Origin: Methanocorpusculum sp. UBA424
Lineage (GTDB): Archaea; Halobacteriota; Methanomicrobia; Methanomicrobiales; Methanocorpusculaceae
Length of the DNA: 64,000 nt
Reading direction: 5' to 3'
NCBI GenBank assembly: GCA_002498375.1
Contig: DAHC01000012.1
Location: 1-64,000 of the forward strand
Both the position numbers and the translations under genes were made by a program. This document shows positions 1-8,890 of this stretch, piece after piece. Below the pieces are notes generated by a model. It did no database searches and was not told the DNA's origin. It worked only from the letters and a program-made list of their open reading frames with translations. Position 1 is the stretch's first letter. The number at the start of each line of letters is the position of its first letter.

Positions 1-106
1 TGGAGAGTGAATAAGTGAGTACGGAATTAGGGCCTGAAGAATTTACAGAAAAGGAGGCTCACTACCGATATTTTTAAAACACAAAAAAAGGAAAAATATT
101 CTGTTC

Positions 107-751
107 TTAAAAATCCTGGATCGGCTTTCTTTTCAGTCTGAAATACCTGACACCGGCAATGACAAATACGACACCCCATATCCCTATGAATATATAGAGA
201 AGAGGTTCGCGCACGTCATCATAAAACGTGAGAGAGGCAGTCGTTGTCTTCTCAAACGTTACCATCGAACCATAAGATGAATTATCTGATGGGGAAATGA
301 CCCCTCCGTTCCCAACCGTGCCTAAGATCAGATGTCCTGTCTGAAACTTCTCCGGCAGATAGATGGAAACATTGTACGGCTCGGCATATCTCAGATAGAT
401 CAGCCCGTTCTCGATCTTCGCAGAGTAATTCAGCGTATAGTTCCCTGCTGGAAACGAGACGGTTTTTCCATTCTGAGTAAACGCGACAACCCCGCTCTCA
501 TTTTGGATCGTCAGATTGTCTACCGGAAGGGCGACCTCCTCACCTAAAAATCCAGGTTTCACCAGCAGAAATGTACTCTGATTGATCAGAGTAGCATTCG
601 CCGTGAGAACGGTCCCGTCTTCAGATACAAAATACTCTGCTGAGTTTGCAGCCGCAGGGACTGCAAACAAAGCAAGCAGGATCACAAAGATGCTTACAAT
701 ACAGCAAGCAGTGCTTCGATGGTTGGGTCGATCTCGATTGGCGGAGCGCAT
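107..751 (-). CDS. Exported membrane-anchored protein, unknown function
   Basis: Not recognised. The 214-residue product has a hydrophobic N-terminal segment (about residues 17-34) ending in an Ala-rich signal-peptidase-like site. A domain of roughly 140 residues follows, rich in beta-type sequence and in N-x-S/T sequons that archaea can glycosylate. A second membrane segment (about 184-203) is followed by a short basic tail. The expected topology is an extracytoplasmic domain with a C-terminal anchor. The ATG used here lies inside the 3' end of thrC (58-bp overlap, same strand), so the pair is probably co-transcribed; a later non-ATG start would shorten only the signal peptide. Confidence 0.75.
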   Translation of the reverse strand: MRSANRDRPNHRSTACCIVSIFVILLALFAVPAAANSAEYFVSEDGTVLTANATLINQSTFLLVKPGFLGEEVALPVDNLTIQNESGVVAFTQNGKTVSFPAGNYTLNYSAKIENGLIYLRYAEPYNVSIYLPEKFQTGHLILGTVGNGGVISPSDNSSYGSMVTFEKTTTASLTFYDDVREPLLYIFIGIWGVVFVIAGVRYFRLKRKPIQDF

Positions 752-1893
752 TGTTTAATTACAGTTTCTGGATCTTTCAGCAGGTGGCCGGTCACGACAC
801 AGACGATCTTTTCATCCTTGTCAAGAAGTCCCATCTCTGCCATCTTGCGAATACCTGCAACCGAGGCAGCAGATGCTGGTTCTACACCGATACCTTCGTA
901 TCTGGCGAGATCGCGCTGCATAGCAAGGATCTCGGCATCGGTCACGGACTCTGCAGTTCCGCCGGTCTCGCGGATCGCGCGCAGAGCTTTTTCTGCATTC
1001 ACCGGAGCACCGATACGGATTGCAGAGGCAACCGTCTCAGGATTCTGCTCAACGACAACTTCCGGAAGCTGACCTTTGATCGCAGCAACGACAGGAGCTG
1101 CGCCCTCAGCCTGGATCGCCGTCATCTTCGGAATGCGGTCAATGTATCCGATCTCCTTCCACTCGCAAAGTCCTTTGTAGACTGCAGAAATATTTCCTGC
1201 ATTTCCTACCGGCAGAACGATCCTGTCCGGAACGCAGCCAAGCTGATCGACTACCTCGAATCCGATGGTCTTCTGTCCTTCAAGACGATAGGGGTTGATG
1301 GAGTTTAAGAGATAGATCCCATGGGAGATACAGAGCTCATGAACCATCTCAAGCGCGCGGTCAAAGTTGCCGCGAATCGAGATGACCTTTGCTCCATGCA
1401 TAAGTGCCTGGGCAACTTTTCCAAGAGCAACGTGACCTGCTGGAAGTAAAACAACAGCCGGCATTCCCGCTTTTGCTGCGTAAACCGCCATAGATGCTGA
1501 CGTGTTTCCGGTTGATGCACAGGCAACGATATTTTTGCCGAGCTGTTTTGCCATGGAAACCCCTAGCGTCATGCCGCGGTCTTTGAACGATCCCGACGGA
1601 TTCATTCCCTCGTGCTTTGCATATAGATTGGTCAGCCCCATCTCCTCACCAAGTTTTTTCAGGTGATACAGAGGTGTGCCTCCCTCCTGAAGGGTTACGG
1701 GTTCGATTTTGACCGGCAGAAACTCTTTGTAGCGCCAAAGGGAGATCGGGCGCTGTAAAATCTCTTCGTGGGTGATCGTGATCTTGCTCAGATCATATTT
1801 TACTGCAAGCAGATGGCCGCATTTCTCACAATTATACACTATCGCGTCGGGGGGATACTCGGCGCCGCAGTGTACACAGACGAGTTTATACAT
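694..1893 (-). CDS. thrC: Threonine synthase
   Basis: PLP-dependent enzyme that converts O-phospho-L-homoserine to L-threonine in the cytoplasm, the last step of threonine synthesis. The 399 residues have the archaeal/plant-type layout: an N-terminal zinc-ribbon-like segment (Cys6, Cys9, Cys22, Cys25), then the fold-type II PLP domain with the lysine-bearing motif SGSFKDRGM near residue 103, and a Gly/Ser-rich STGNTSAS phosphate-binding loop. Length and motifs are normal for the family. It lies between a YdjM-like membrane protein gene and the surface protein gene on the same strand. Other threonine genes are not in the window. Confidence 0.95.
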   Translation of the reverse strand: MYKLVCVHCGAEYPPDAIVYNCEKCGHLLAVKYDLSKITITHEEILQRPISLWRYKEFLPVKIEPVTLQEGGTPLYHLKKLGEEMGLTNLYAKHEGMNPSGSFKDRGMTLGVSMAKQLGKNIVACASTGNTSASMAVYAAKAGMPAVVLLPAGHVALGKVAQALMHGAKVISIRGNFDRALEMVHELCISHGIYLLNSINPYRLEGQKTIGFEVVDQLGCVPDRIVLPVGNAGNISAVYKGLCEWKEIGYIDRIPKMTAIQAEGAAPVVAAIKGQLPEVVVEQNPETVASAIRIGAPVNAEKALRAIRETGGTAESVTDAEILAMQRDLARYEGIGVEPASAASVAGIRKMAEMGLLDKDEKIVCVVTGHLLKDPETVIKQCAPPIEIDPTIEALLAVL

Positions 1894-1925
1894 GGTTATG
1901 TATTTGATTCTTCAGGATTAGAAGC

Positions 1926-2696
1926 TTATTCCCGGACCTCTTTTCTTGCCGGTACGCCTGATGCTTTCAGGAAGATGACCCAGAGCACGATCGGGACCAT
2001 AAGTGTTGTTGGATAAGCGAATTCCGGAGGAATAATGCGGGTTATAGAGAGAGGAATAAGAACAACGGCAGCTGTCAGCAGAATGGCAGCAAAGATCTTT
2101 GGCTGGACATCAGTTCCGTCTCCTTTAATCCTTCCGCGAAGGCGGCTGAAACTGAACGGATAGAAGTAATGGATCCCAGAATTATCGCATGTATCTTCGA
2201 GTAAATGAAGGAAACAGCCCAGGAGAAACGCCGAGCCGAACACATAGATGAGGGAGTTATTGTACAAAAAATTCAGATACGGAACGAATGAAAGCCCAAA
2301 GCAGATGAGCCAGATATAGGCCGTTACGAGAACTGAGATGAGCACTATCCCGATTGGCGAGTGGGGAAGTTCACGATGTCCGTTTATTGCATATATTTTT
2401 TTACCGAAGATTATCCGGAAAATAAACTGAAGCGGTTTGTAGCAGGCATAGTAGAGGGCATAACCGAATACCGGCGTGAGATGAAATTTTCTGCCGCCAG
2501 CTCCGGGAATTTCTGCATGATATATCGCAGCTTCCTTTCCTTTATCAATATCGGGGGTGAGCGAGCCGAAGAAAGCGCCAAGGAGGAGAAGAAGCACCGC
2601 CGGAATCGATTCCCATGTGAGGAGAGACGGAGTTAACGGCGCAAGGATAACAAGCATCGTTGCCATGGTGAGGGTGATATGGGTTATACCTTTCAT
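1926..2696 (-). CDS. YdjM/DUF457-like membrane metal-dependent hydrolase homologue
   Basis: Multi-pass membrane protein of 256 residues with at least five hydrophobic segments. It resembles the YdjM (DUF457) family of putative membrane-bound metal-dependent hydrolases. Family-type acidic/histidine motifs are visible: an early GSLTPDID, then HRELPHSP near residue 110, and a later HLLEDTCDNSG. These conserved His and Asp residues would bind metal at the membrane face. No substrate is known for archaeal members. A second, more divergent relative lies at 28347-29291. Confidence 0.75.
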   Translation of the reverse strand: MKGITHITLTMATMLVILAPLTPSLLTWESIPAVLLLLLGAFFGSLTPDIDKGKEAAIYHAEIPGAGGRKFHLTPVFGYALYYACYKPLQFIFRIIFGKKIYAINGHRELPHSPIGIVLISVLVTAYIWLICFGLSFVPYLNFLYNNSLIYVFGSAFLLGCFLHLLEDTCDNSGIHYFYPFSFSRLRGRIKGDGTDVQPKIFAAILLTAAVVLIPLSITRIIPPEFAYPTTLMVPIVLWVIFLKASGVPARKEVRE

Positions 2697-2739
2697 TTGT
2701 TGGAGAAGTATTTCTTTTATAGGGAAATAAGGGCAGGGG

Positions 2740-4212
2740 TCACAGCCATTTGGGCCAGGGGAGGCCGAATGTAGTCACCATGCCGGCAATCTCATCACGG
2801 ATGCCGCGGTCAAGTTTGAGGAGGAGGGGGAAGTAGATGATAGCCCCGATGACCACCGGGATAAGGGTGACGATGATGTTGTCAAGAGGGATGAACCGGA
2901 TGTATATGAATACGAAGAGTGCCATGACAACGGAGGCGATGACGATGTGGGCAATCGGGAGGAGTTCAAGACGGATGGTGATGTAGCGTTTCAGGAAATG
3001 CGAGATCAGAATGGCGTTCAGGGTGTAACTTATCAGTGTCGCGACCGCGGCGCCGTTGATCCCAAAGATCGGGATCAAGGTTACATTGAGAACAATATTA
3101 AGCAGGGCGGCAATACCGGCGGCATAGAATGCCTGACGGGCGTGATCCGAGGCGGTAAGCCCGACGCCAAGAAGCAGGGTGAACACCGCGATGATCTGCA
3201 TGACGAGCAGAATAGAACATACTGTAGAACCCGTGGCGAAATCTGCTCCGTAGAAGAAGTAGAGGAGACGTTCAGAGAGGAGGATCCCGCCAAAAGCAAC
3301 CGGAATTGCGAGGATAAGTGACATAGTTATCCCGCGGGTCACCGCGGGAGAGATCCGATCCATCTGACCGTTTGAACTCCAGTGACTTATTTTCGGGGTG
3401 AGAGTTGTGGCGATCGCAAGTGCAAGAAATCCGGCAAGTGAGGTAAACTGATAGGCAGTACGATAGACACCGACATCACCGTTGGTCATAAAATAACCTA
3501 TGAAAATCGTATCAGCATAGGCAAAAACGATGGATCCGGTCCCTATCAGAAATATCCAGAATCCGTACACCGCAAGGCTGCTGATGTGACGGAAACTGAA
3601 TTTTGCAGGTTTGAAGGTGAAATATTTTAAGCAGATGATTCCGGAAATGATGATGCCCGCAATAACTCCGCCGAATAATCCGAATACTGAGAATCCAAGG
3701 AGAACCGCTATGATCTGGAATACTATTCTGACAAACTCACTTATGCCGTTGGCTATGCTGTATATGCCAACATGGCCCAGGCCATAAATTCCATAGGTTA
3801 CCGTGTGGCCAAAAAATGAAGCCGTAAGTGCGATGATGATCCAGAGAACAAGATCATATGACTGCAGATCGATAAAGTAGGGACTCAGCAGAAGAAGGAG
3901 CAATGTCGAAACGATGATGAGTAGAGCACGCAGACTTGCATACGCGGTAATATATGCATTCTGATCATTTCCTTCGGATATCCTTTTCACTGCGGCTTGT
4001 CCAAATCCTCCGTCCCCGATCATGTTGAATACGCCGTAATACGCAAGGAAAAGGTAGTAGACACCCATCAGATCTTTGCCAAGGAGGTGGGAAAAGAGCA
4101 TGGTGGAGATAAATCCGAAAAAGGTGATGGTTATTGTCGATAGAAGAGAGAGGGTACTCTGGCGCTGTATTGCCGGGATACGCATGATATTGGAGATGAT
4201 GGGTTTTGACAT
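2740..4212 (-). CDS. Polysaccharide/lipid-linked oligosaccharide flippase (MOP superfamily)
   Basis: Integral membrane protein of 490 residues with about 14 hydrophobic segments and no soluble domain, matching the Wzx/RfbX branch of the MOP exporter superfamily. It would flip a lipid-linked glycan across the cytoplasmic membrane for surface glycan or N-glycan assembly. It is divergent from the sugar-nucleotide and glycosyltransferase operon starting at 4385, which supports a shared role. A TATA-like element about 25 bp upstream of the ATG suggests an almost leaderless mRNA. The sugar specificity cannot be read from sequence. Confidence 0.85.
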   Translation of the reverse strand: MSKPIISNIMRIPAIQRQSTLSLLSTITITFFGFISTMLFSHLLGKDLMGVYYLFLAYYGVFNMIGDGGFGQAAVKRISEGNDQNAYITAYASLRALLIIVSTLLLLLLSPYFIDLQSYDLVLWIIIALTASFFGHTVTYGIYGLGHVGIYSIANGISEFVRIVFQIIAVLLGFSVFGLFGGVIAGIIISGIICLKYFTFKPAKFSFRHISSLAVYGFWIFLIGTGSIVFAYADTIFIGYFMTNGDVGVYRTAYQFTSLAGFLALAIATTLTPKISHWSSNGQMDRISPAVTRGITMSLILAIPVAFGGILLSERLLYFFYGADFATGSTVCSILLVMQIIAVFTLLLGVGLTASDHARQAFYAAGIAALLNIVLNVTLIPIFGINGAAVATLISYTLNAILISHFLKRYITIRLELLPIAHIVIASVVMALFVFIYIRFIPLDNIIVTLIPVVIGAIIYFPLLLKLDRGIRDEIAGMVTTFGLPWPKWL

Positions 4213-4384
4213 CTGAGATAGGTTGACTATTATTTATATTCCTGGGATGATGAAATAAGTATACTATTCAATGAACGTATACTGGAAATCTGTACAAACA
4301 ATATACAAATTTATCTAACAGACTCTCAAGATTTGCCCAGATATTAACAACCGTTATAATTAAAAAAAACAAATAACACATCTA
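4213..4384. promoter_or_regulatory. Divergent promoters of the flippase and the CDP-sugar operon
   Basis: This 172-bp AT-rich spacer separates two divergent genes. On the minus strand a TATA-like ATATAAATAA lies at 4230-4240, about 24 bp before the flippase ATG. On the plus strand TTATAATTAAA at 4354-4364 lies about 25 bp before the rfbF ATG. With archaeal spacing both start sites would fall at or next to the start codons, giving leaderless transcripts. Start sites are inferred from spacing only. Confidence 0.5.
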
Positions 4385-5164
4385 ATGAAAGTCCTCATCC
4401 TAGCCGGCGGTATGGGCACGCGCCTTGCCGAAGAAACCAACATAATCCCAAAACCCATGGTCGAGATCGGTGGTCACCCGATCCTCTGGCACATTATGAA
4501 GATCTACTCGCGCTACGGATATAACGACTTCATCATTCTCCTTGGATACAAAGGCTATATCATCAAAGAATATTTTGCAAATTACTTCCTGCACAGAAGC
4601 GACGTCACCTTCGATCTGGAAAAGAACGAGATGACCATCCATGAACAGCACTGCGAACCCTGGAAAGTCACTCTCATTGACACCGGTCTGAACACCATGA
4701 CCGGAGGAAGGGTTCTTCGCGCAAAAAAATATGTTGGAAACGAACCGTTCATGCTCACTTACGGTGACGGAGTCTCGGATGTCGATATCAAAGAACTCGT
4801 CGAGTTCCATAAAACTCATGGCAAGATTGCCACCATGACGTCAGTCCAGCCGGAAGGAAGATTCGGTGCTCTCGTCTCCAAACCGGACGGAGAGATCACG
4901 TCCTTTATGGAAAAGCCGGCAGGTGACGGAGCATGGATCAACGCAGGATTCTTTGTCCTTCAGCCGGAAGTCTTCGATTACATCAAAGAGGGGGACGCCA
5001 CGATATTTGAACGTGCGCCCTTAGAGCAGCTCGCAAAAGACGGAGAGTTGTACACCTACAAACACACAAACTTCTGGAAATGCATGGATACGCTCCGTGA
5101 CAAACAGCAGCTGCAGGAGATGTGGGATAAGGGAACCGCGCAGTGGAAAGGCTGGGAAGAATGA
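4385..5164 (+). CDS. rfbF: Glucose-1-phosphate cytidylyltransferase
   Basis: Makes CDP-glucose from CTP and glucose 1-phosphate, the entry step to CDP-deoxyhexoses. The 259-residue length is standard. The N-terminal nucleotide-binding signature LAGGMGTRLAEET (residues 6-18) and PKPMVEIGG are diagnostic of sugar-phosphate nucleotidyltransferases, and the pairing with rfbG distinguishes it from glucose-1-phosphate thymidylyltransferase. First gene of the surface-sugar operon. Its stop overlaps the start of rfbG (ATGA), so the two are translationally coupled. Confidence 0.93.
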   Translation: MKVLILAGGMGTRLAEETNIIPKPMVEIGGHPILWHIMKIYSRYGYNDFIILLGYKGYIIKEYFANYFLHRSDVTFDLEKNEMTIHEQHCEPWKVTLIDTGLNTMTGGRVLRAKKYVGNEPFMLTYGDGVSDVDIKELVEFHKTHGKIATMTSVQPEGRFGALVSKPDGEITSFMEKPAGDGAWINAGFFVLQPEVFDYIKEGDATIFERAPLEQLAKDGELYTYKHTNFWKCMDTLRDKQQLQEMWDKGTAQWKGWEE

Positions 5165-6246
5165 TCTTTGACATCTTCAAAGACAAAACGGTCCTTGTCA
5201 CCGGACACACGGGATTCAAAGGCTCATGGTTGTGCCTCTGGCTTGCAGAACTTGGAGCAAACGTCCACGGATTCTCTCTCCCGCCAAACACCGACCCAAA
5301 CCATTACACAGCGGCCCGCATATCTGAACTCTTGAAATCGGAACAGTCAGGCGATATCAGAGACAAAAGCACGCTAACGAATTACATCAAGAGCGTGCAG
5401 CCGGACTGCATATTCCATCTGGCAGCTCAGCCTCTTGTGAGAAGATCATACGCAGAGCCCGTAGAGACCTTCGACACAAATGTTATGGGAAGCATCTATC
5501 TTATGGATGCTGTGCGATCATTGGGTAAACCATGTTCTGTGGTGATGATCACGAGCGACAAATGCTATGAGAACGTGGGAAAAGCCGAGGGGTATGTCGA
5601 GACCGACCCGATGGGCGGCCATGATCCCTACAGTGCAAGCAAAGGCTGCGCCGAGCTCGCCGTTGCATCATACCGCCGCTCCTTTTTCCCTCCTGCAGAT
5701 ATCGCAAAGCATGGTGTGATGCTCGCAGCAGTTCGTGCGGGGAACGTTGTTGGGGGTGGAGACTGGGCAGTGGACAGGATCATTCCGGATGCCGTGCGGG
5801 CGGTCACCTCGGGAAGATCTCTCGAGATCAGAAGTCCAAACGCAGTCCGGCCCTGGCAGCACGTGCTGGAGCCTCTCTCCGGATATATGCTTCTCGCGGC
5901 AAAGATGATGGGGACGAATGCAGCTGTTTATGCTGACGGCTGGAACTTTGGCCCAAAAGAGAACAGCCCGGCGGTCACTGTCGCTGAGATCATTGACACC
6001 TTCTATAACGTATGGGGAAAAGGAAAAGCAGAATATGATACAAATACAAAGCATCTGCATGAAGCCGCGTTCCTGACGCTCTCCTCAAATAAAGCTGAGA
6101 GCGTTCTTGGCTGGAAACAGCAGTGGGACGTCACTGAGACGATGAAGAGAACTGCAGAATGGTATAAGAATTATTATGCTGGAACAGATGCACGAGAACT
6201 AAGTCAGGCTGATATCACCGCTTACACGGAAAATCTGGAGTATTGA
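5161..6246 (+). CDS. rfbG: CDP-glucose 4,6-dehydratase
   Basis: NAD-dependent short-chain dehydrogenase family enzyme that converts CDP-glucose to CDP-4-keto-6-deoxyglucose. It has an N-terminal Rossmann motif (VTGHTGFKGSW, residues 14-24) and the catalytic Tyr-Lys pair in DPYSASKG. The start chosen is ATG at 5161, which overlaps the rfbF stop in ATGA; an in-frame ATG 18 bp upstream lies inside rfbF and is less likely. The 361-residue length is typical. The downstream epimerase begins 1 bp after its stop. Confidence 0.93.
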   Translation: MIFDIFKDKTVLVTGHTGFKGSWLCLWLAELGANVHGFSLPPNTDPNHYTAARISELLKSEQSGDIRDKSTLTNYIKSVQPDCIFHLAAQPLVRRSYAEPVETFDTNVMGSIYLMDAVRSLGKPCSVVMITSDKCYENVGKAEGYVETDPMGGHDPYSASKGCAELAVASYRRSFFPPADIAKHGVMLAAVRAGNVVGGGDWAVDRIIPDAVRAVTSGRSLEIRSPNAVRPWQHVLEPLSGYMLLAAKMMGTNAAVYADGWNFGPKENSPAVTVAEIIDTFYNVWGKGKAEYDTNTKHLHEAAFLTLSSNKAESVLGWKQQWDVTETMKRTAEWYKNYYAGTDARELSQADITAYTENLEY

Positions 6247-6247
6247 G

Positions 6248-6829
6248 ATGGGAAAATTAACGATCATCGAAACACCGCTGAAAGGATTATACATCGTAGG
6301 GACAAATGCGTTCGTCGATCACCGGGGCGCATTTGCCCGCTGGTTCTGTGAAGAGGAATTGGCTGAGGTCCTCGGGCAACGTCATATCAAAAACGTGAAC
6401 TTTTCCAGAACGGTGAAGAAAGGTTCCATCAGGGGAATGCATTTCCAGAAGCCCCCTCATGCGGAGATGAAACTTGTTCGGTGTATCCGGGGAAGGATCC
6501 TGGATGTGGTGGTGGATATCCGTGCAGGGTCTCCAACCTTTTTACAGCACTACTCTGTGGAGTTGTCGGCAGAGAACATGAAGTTGTTTGCAGTTCCGGA
6601 AGGATTCGCCCATGGATTTCAGTCTCTTGAAGATGATTCGGAGATCATGTATCTGGTGACAGAGTTCTACTCGCCGGAAAGTGAGGCAGGTCTTCGGTTC
6701 AGCGATCCGGCGCTGAAGATCGAGTGGACGCTTCCGGTGACGGACATTTCGGCAAAGGATGCAGAACATCCGCTGGTGGATAATGATTTTGTAGGACTTG
6801 ACGTTTCGATGTATGAGGAGCGGGTATGA
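6248..6829 (+). CDS. RmlC-like sugar-nucleotide 3,5-epimerase (cupin)
   Basis: Cupin-fold protein of 193 residues related to dTDP-4-dehydrorhamnose 3,5-epimerase. Family signatures are present: FVDHRGAFARWF near the N-terminus, GSIRGMHFQ with the catalytic-type histidine, and the VPEGFAHGFQSL motif. In this operon the likely substrate is the CDP-4-keto-6-deoxyhexose made by RfbG rather than a dTDP sugar; that is inference from context, since no rmlA or rmlB is nearby. It overlaps the next gene by 4 bp (ATGA). Confidence 0.85.
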   Translation: MGKLTIIETPLKGLYIVGTNAFVDHRGAFARWFCEEELAEVLGQRHIKNVNFSRTVKKGSIRGMHFQKPPHAEMKLVRCIRGRILDVVVDIRAGSPTFLQHYSVELSAENMKLFAVPEGFAHGFQSLEDDSEIMYLVTEFYSPESEAGLRFSDPALKIEWTLPVTDISAKDAEHPLVDNDFVGLDVSMYEERV

Positions 6830-7674
6830 AAATTCTTGTAACCGGTTCCTCTGGATTTGTTGGCCGCCATGTAGTACAGTGGCTTGTCGATCACGGATAT
6901 GATGATGTGGTCGCAACCGGCACGTCAATTGAAAAAGCAAAGCAGTTTTCCTGGTTTTCGCATGTCAGGTTTATCCCCTGCGATTATTTCGCAGAAGATA
7001 TCAACTATTACGAGTTCTTCGGCCGCCCGGATCTTATGATCCATCTTGCATGGAAAGGGTTGCCGAATTATATGGCACGCTTTCATATGGAGGAGAATCT
7101 TCCAGTCGAGATGCGGTTTCTGCGGTCATTTGCATCATCGAAAAAGACAAAGATCGCGGCGATTGGGACCTGCTATGAGTACGGGGTCGTGAACGGCTGT
7201 ATTTCTGAGGATCATCCGACGAACCCGAATACCGTTTACGCAGCCGCGAAGGATACACTTCGCAGATATCTCGCATTCCTGGCGGCAGAGTCCGGCATTT
7301 CCTGGAACTGGATCAGATTGTTTTTCCTGTATGGGGAAGGGCAGAGCTCGAAATCACTTCTGCCGCAGTTGGATGCGGCGATCGCACGCGGGGACGCGGA
7401 GTTCCCGATGTCAGGCGGGGAGCAGCTGAGAGATTATCTTCCGGTGGAAAAAGTGGCTGAGTATATCTGCAGGATCGCTTTGTCCAAGGAGAGCGGAATC
7501 GTGAACTGCTGCTCGGGCGAAACGATCTCGGTGCGGCGCCTGGTCGAAGAACGGGTTGCTGCAAGCGGTTCTTCGATTCGGCTGAAGACCGGAGTATACG
7601 GCTATCCAGCATATGAAGGGATGGCTTTTTGGGGCGATGCTGCCCGGCTCCGTGAGGTGATCGATGATGCGTGA
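6826..7674 (+). CDS. NAD-dependent epimerase/dehydratase family 4-reductase or epimerase
   Basis: Extended short-chain dehydrogenase of 282 residues with the Rossmann motif VTGSSGFVGRHV at the N-terminus and a YxxxK active-site motif in VYAAAKDTL. It probably finishes the CDP-sugar, acting like RmlD by reducing the 4-keto group after epimerisation. No rfbH (3-dehydrase) is present, so a 3,6-dideoxyhexose is not expected from these genes alone. The 3' end overlaps the first glycosyltransferase by 11 bp. The exact product cannot be assigned. Confidence 0.82.
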   Translation: MKILVTGSSGFVGRHVVQWLVDHGYDDVVATGTSIEKAKQFSWFSHVRFIPCDYFAEDINYYEFFGRPDLMIHLAWKGLPNYMARFHMEENLPVEMRFLRSFASSKKTKIAAIGTCYEYGVVNGCISEDHPTNPNTVYAAAKDTLRRYLAFLAAESGISWNWIRLFFLYGEGQSSKSLLPQLDAAIARGDAEFPMSGGEQLRDYLPVEKVAEYICRIALSKESGIVNCCSGETISVRRLVEERVAASGSSIRLKTGVYGYPAYEGMAFWGDAARLREVIDDA

Positions 7675-8884
7675 GCCTGATTTTGTGGATGAGTGTTATG
7701 CGGGTAAGGATCTGAGTCTGCTGAAAAAGCTGACACTGGTGATCCCAACCTATAATCGCAATTATTATCTGAGTAGGTGCCTGTGGTATCATGCCCACTT
7801 TCCCTTTGGTGAGATCATTGTCGCTGATTCCTCTCCTGAGGAAAAGAAGGTGGTGAATCGGGAGACTGTGGCAAAAGTGCGGGAGATGTTCGGGGCTAAT
7901 GTGAGGTATCTGGAGTATGAGCCGGAGACTGAGAAGTATGGGGGAGATATTTATCGGAAATGGGGGGATGCAGTGCAGCATGTGGAGACGGAGTATTCGC
8001 AAATTTGTACTGATAAAGAATTTCTGATTCCGACAACGGTAAATGAATGCATCTCATTCTTGGATCAACATCATGATTACTGCATTGCAGAAGGAGCTGA
8101 TTATCAGTTAATCTGGTCCGGCAAGAAGATCATATTTTGTCCCTGGCAGAATTTAGTATCCTTAACCGATAGCAATGGCATAGACCGATTACATGCATAT
8201 AATATGTCGAAGGGGGAGCCATTAGGAACACAGTTCAGTGTTCAACGGTCCATTAATCACAAAAATAATTATGCTAATCTGACTCTCTATCAGATAAATG
8301 ATATCCGTTTTGGAGAGACAGCAATCGAACTTCAGCCAGTAATACTTGGGAAAACGAAAAGATTTATTGAATTGCCGGGAAATTGTAGGGATTGTTTGCA
8401 CATCAAAACAAACACTACAAAAGGTGTTTTAAAAACTACTTCAGAAAGCTCATTTACCCGTTATCCAATACTGATAGATTATCCTCGGGAAAGATACACC
8501 ATATTATTGTCTAACATTGTCCGATGTTTTCATGATTTAATAGGCAAAACAAATGATAATGAAGGTATTGCTGAATTAGATAATCAAATGCCTGATTTAA
8601 TATTAAAGATATTGATGAAACGTTACGCGGGCACATATCGCAATCCATTACTGAATAAATCACCGATTATCCAATATATATGGGAAAATATGTCATATCC
8701 CTTAAAAAGCTTAATCTCAAATAGAATAGGAGCTGGATTTGTTCCAGCCCCTCTGCCCCACTCTGCAATTACGGATGAACTACGTTGCGTTCTTCATATT
8801 ATTTCTTTAACAAATACCTCTCATGACTCAGACATGCCGGTTCATCTCTTATTGGAACGTACGCGGCTAAAAATGTTCAGGTGA
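7664..8884 (+). CDS. Glycosyltransferase family-2-like protein, paralogue 1
   Basis: First of three tandem paralogues. The N-terminus has the GT-A start KLTLVIPTYNRNYYLSRCL and IIVADSS, followed by the shared blocks YGGDIYRKWGDAV, CTDKEFLIP and INDIRFGE. These blocks probably bind sugar nucleotide and metal; CTDKE sits where a DxD-like motif is expected. No membrane segment is visible, so it is cytoplasmic or peripheral. Composition changes inside the gene: the first ~350 bp are GC-rich like the upstream operon and the rest is strongly AT-rich. Acceptor and donor are unknown, though the operon suggests a CDP-deoxyhexose donor. Confidence 0.78.
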   Translation: MMREPDFVDECYAGKDLSLLKKLTLVIPTYNRNYYLSRCLWYHAHFPFGEIIVADSSPEEKKVVNRETVAKVREMFGANVRYLEYEPETEKYGGDIYRKWGDAVQHVETEYSQICTDKEFLIPTTVNECISFLDQHHDYCIAEGADYQLIWSGKKIIFCPWQNLVSLTDSNGIDRLHAYNMSKGEPLGTQFSVQRSINHKNNYANLTLYQINDIRFGETAIELQPVILGKTKRFIELPGNCRDCLHIKTNTTKGVLKTTSESSFTRYPILIDYPRERYTILLSNIVRCFHDLIGKTNDNEGIAELDNQMPDLILKILMKRYAGTYRNPLLNKSPIIQYIWENMSYPLKSLISNRIGAGFVPAPLPHSAITDELRCVLHIISLTNTSHDSDMPVHLLLERTRLKMFR

Positions 8885-8890
8885 CTTGGA

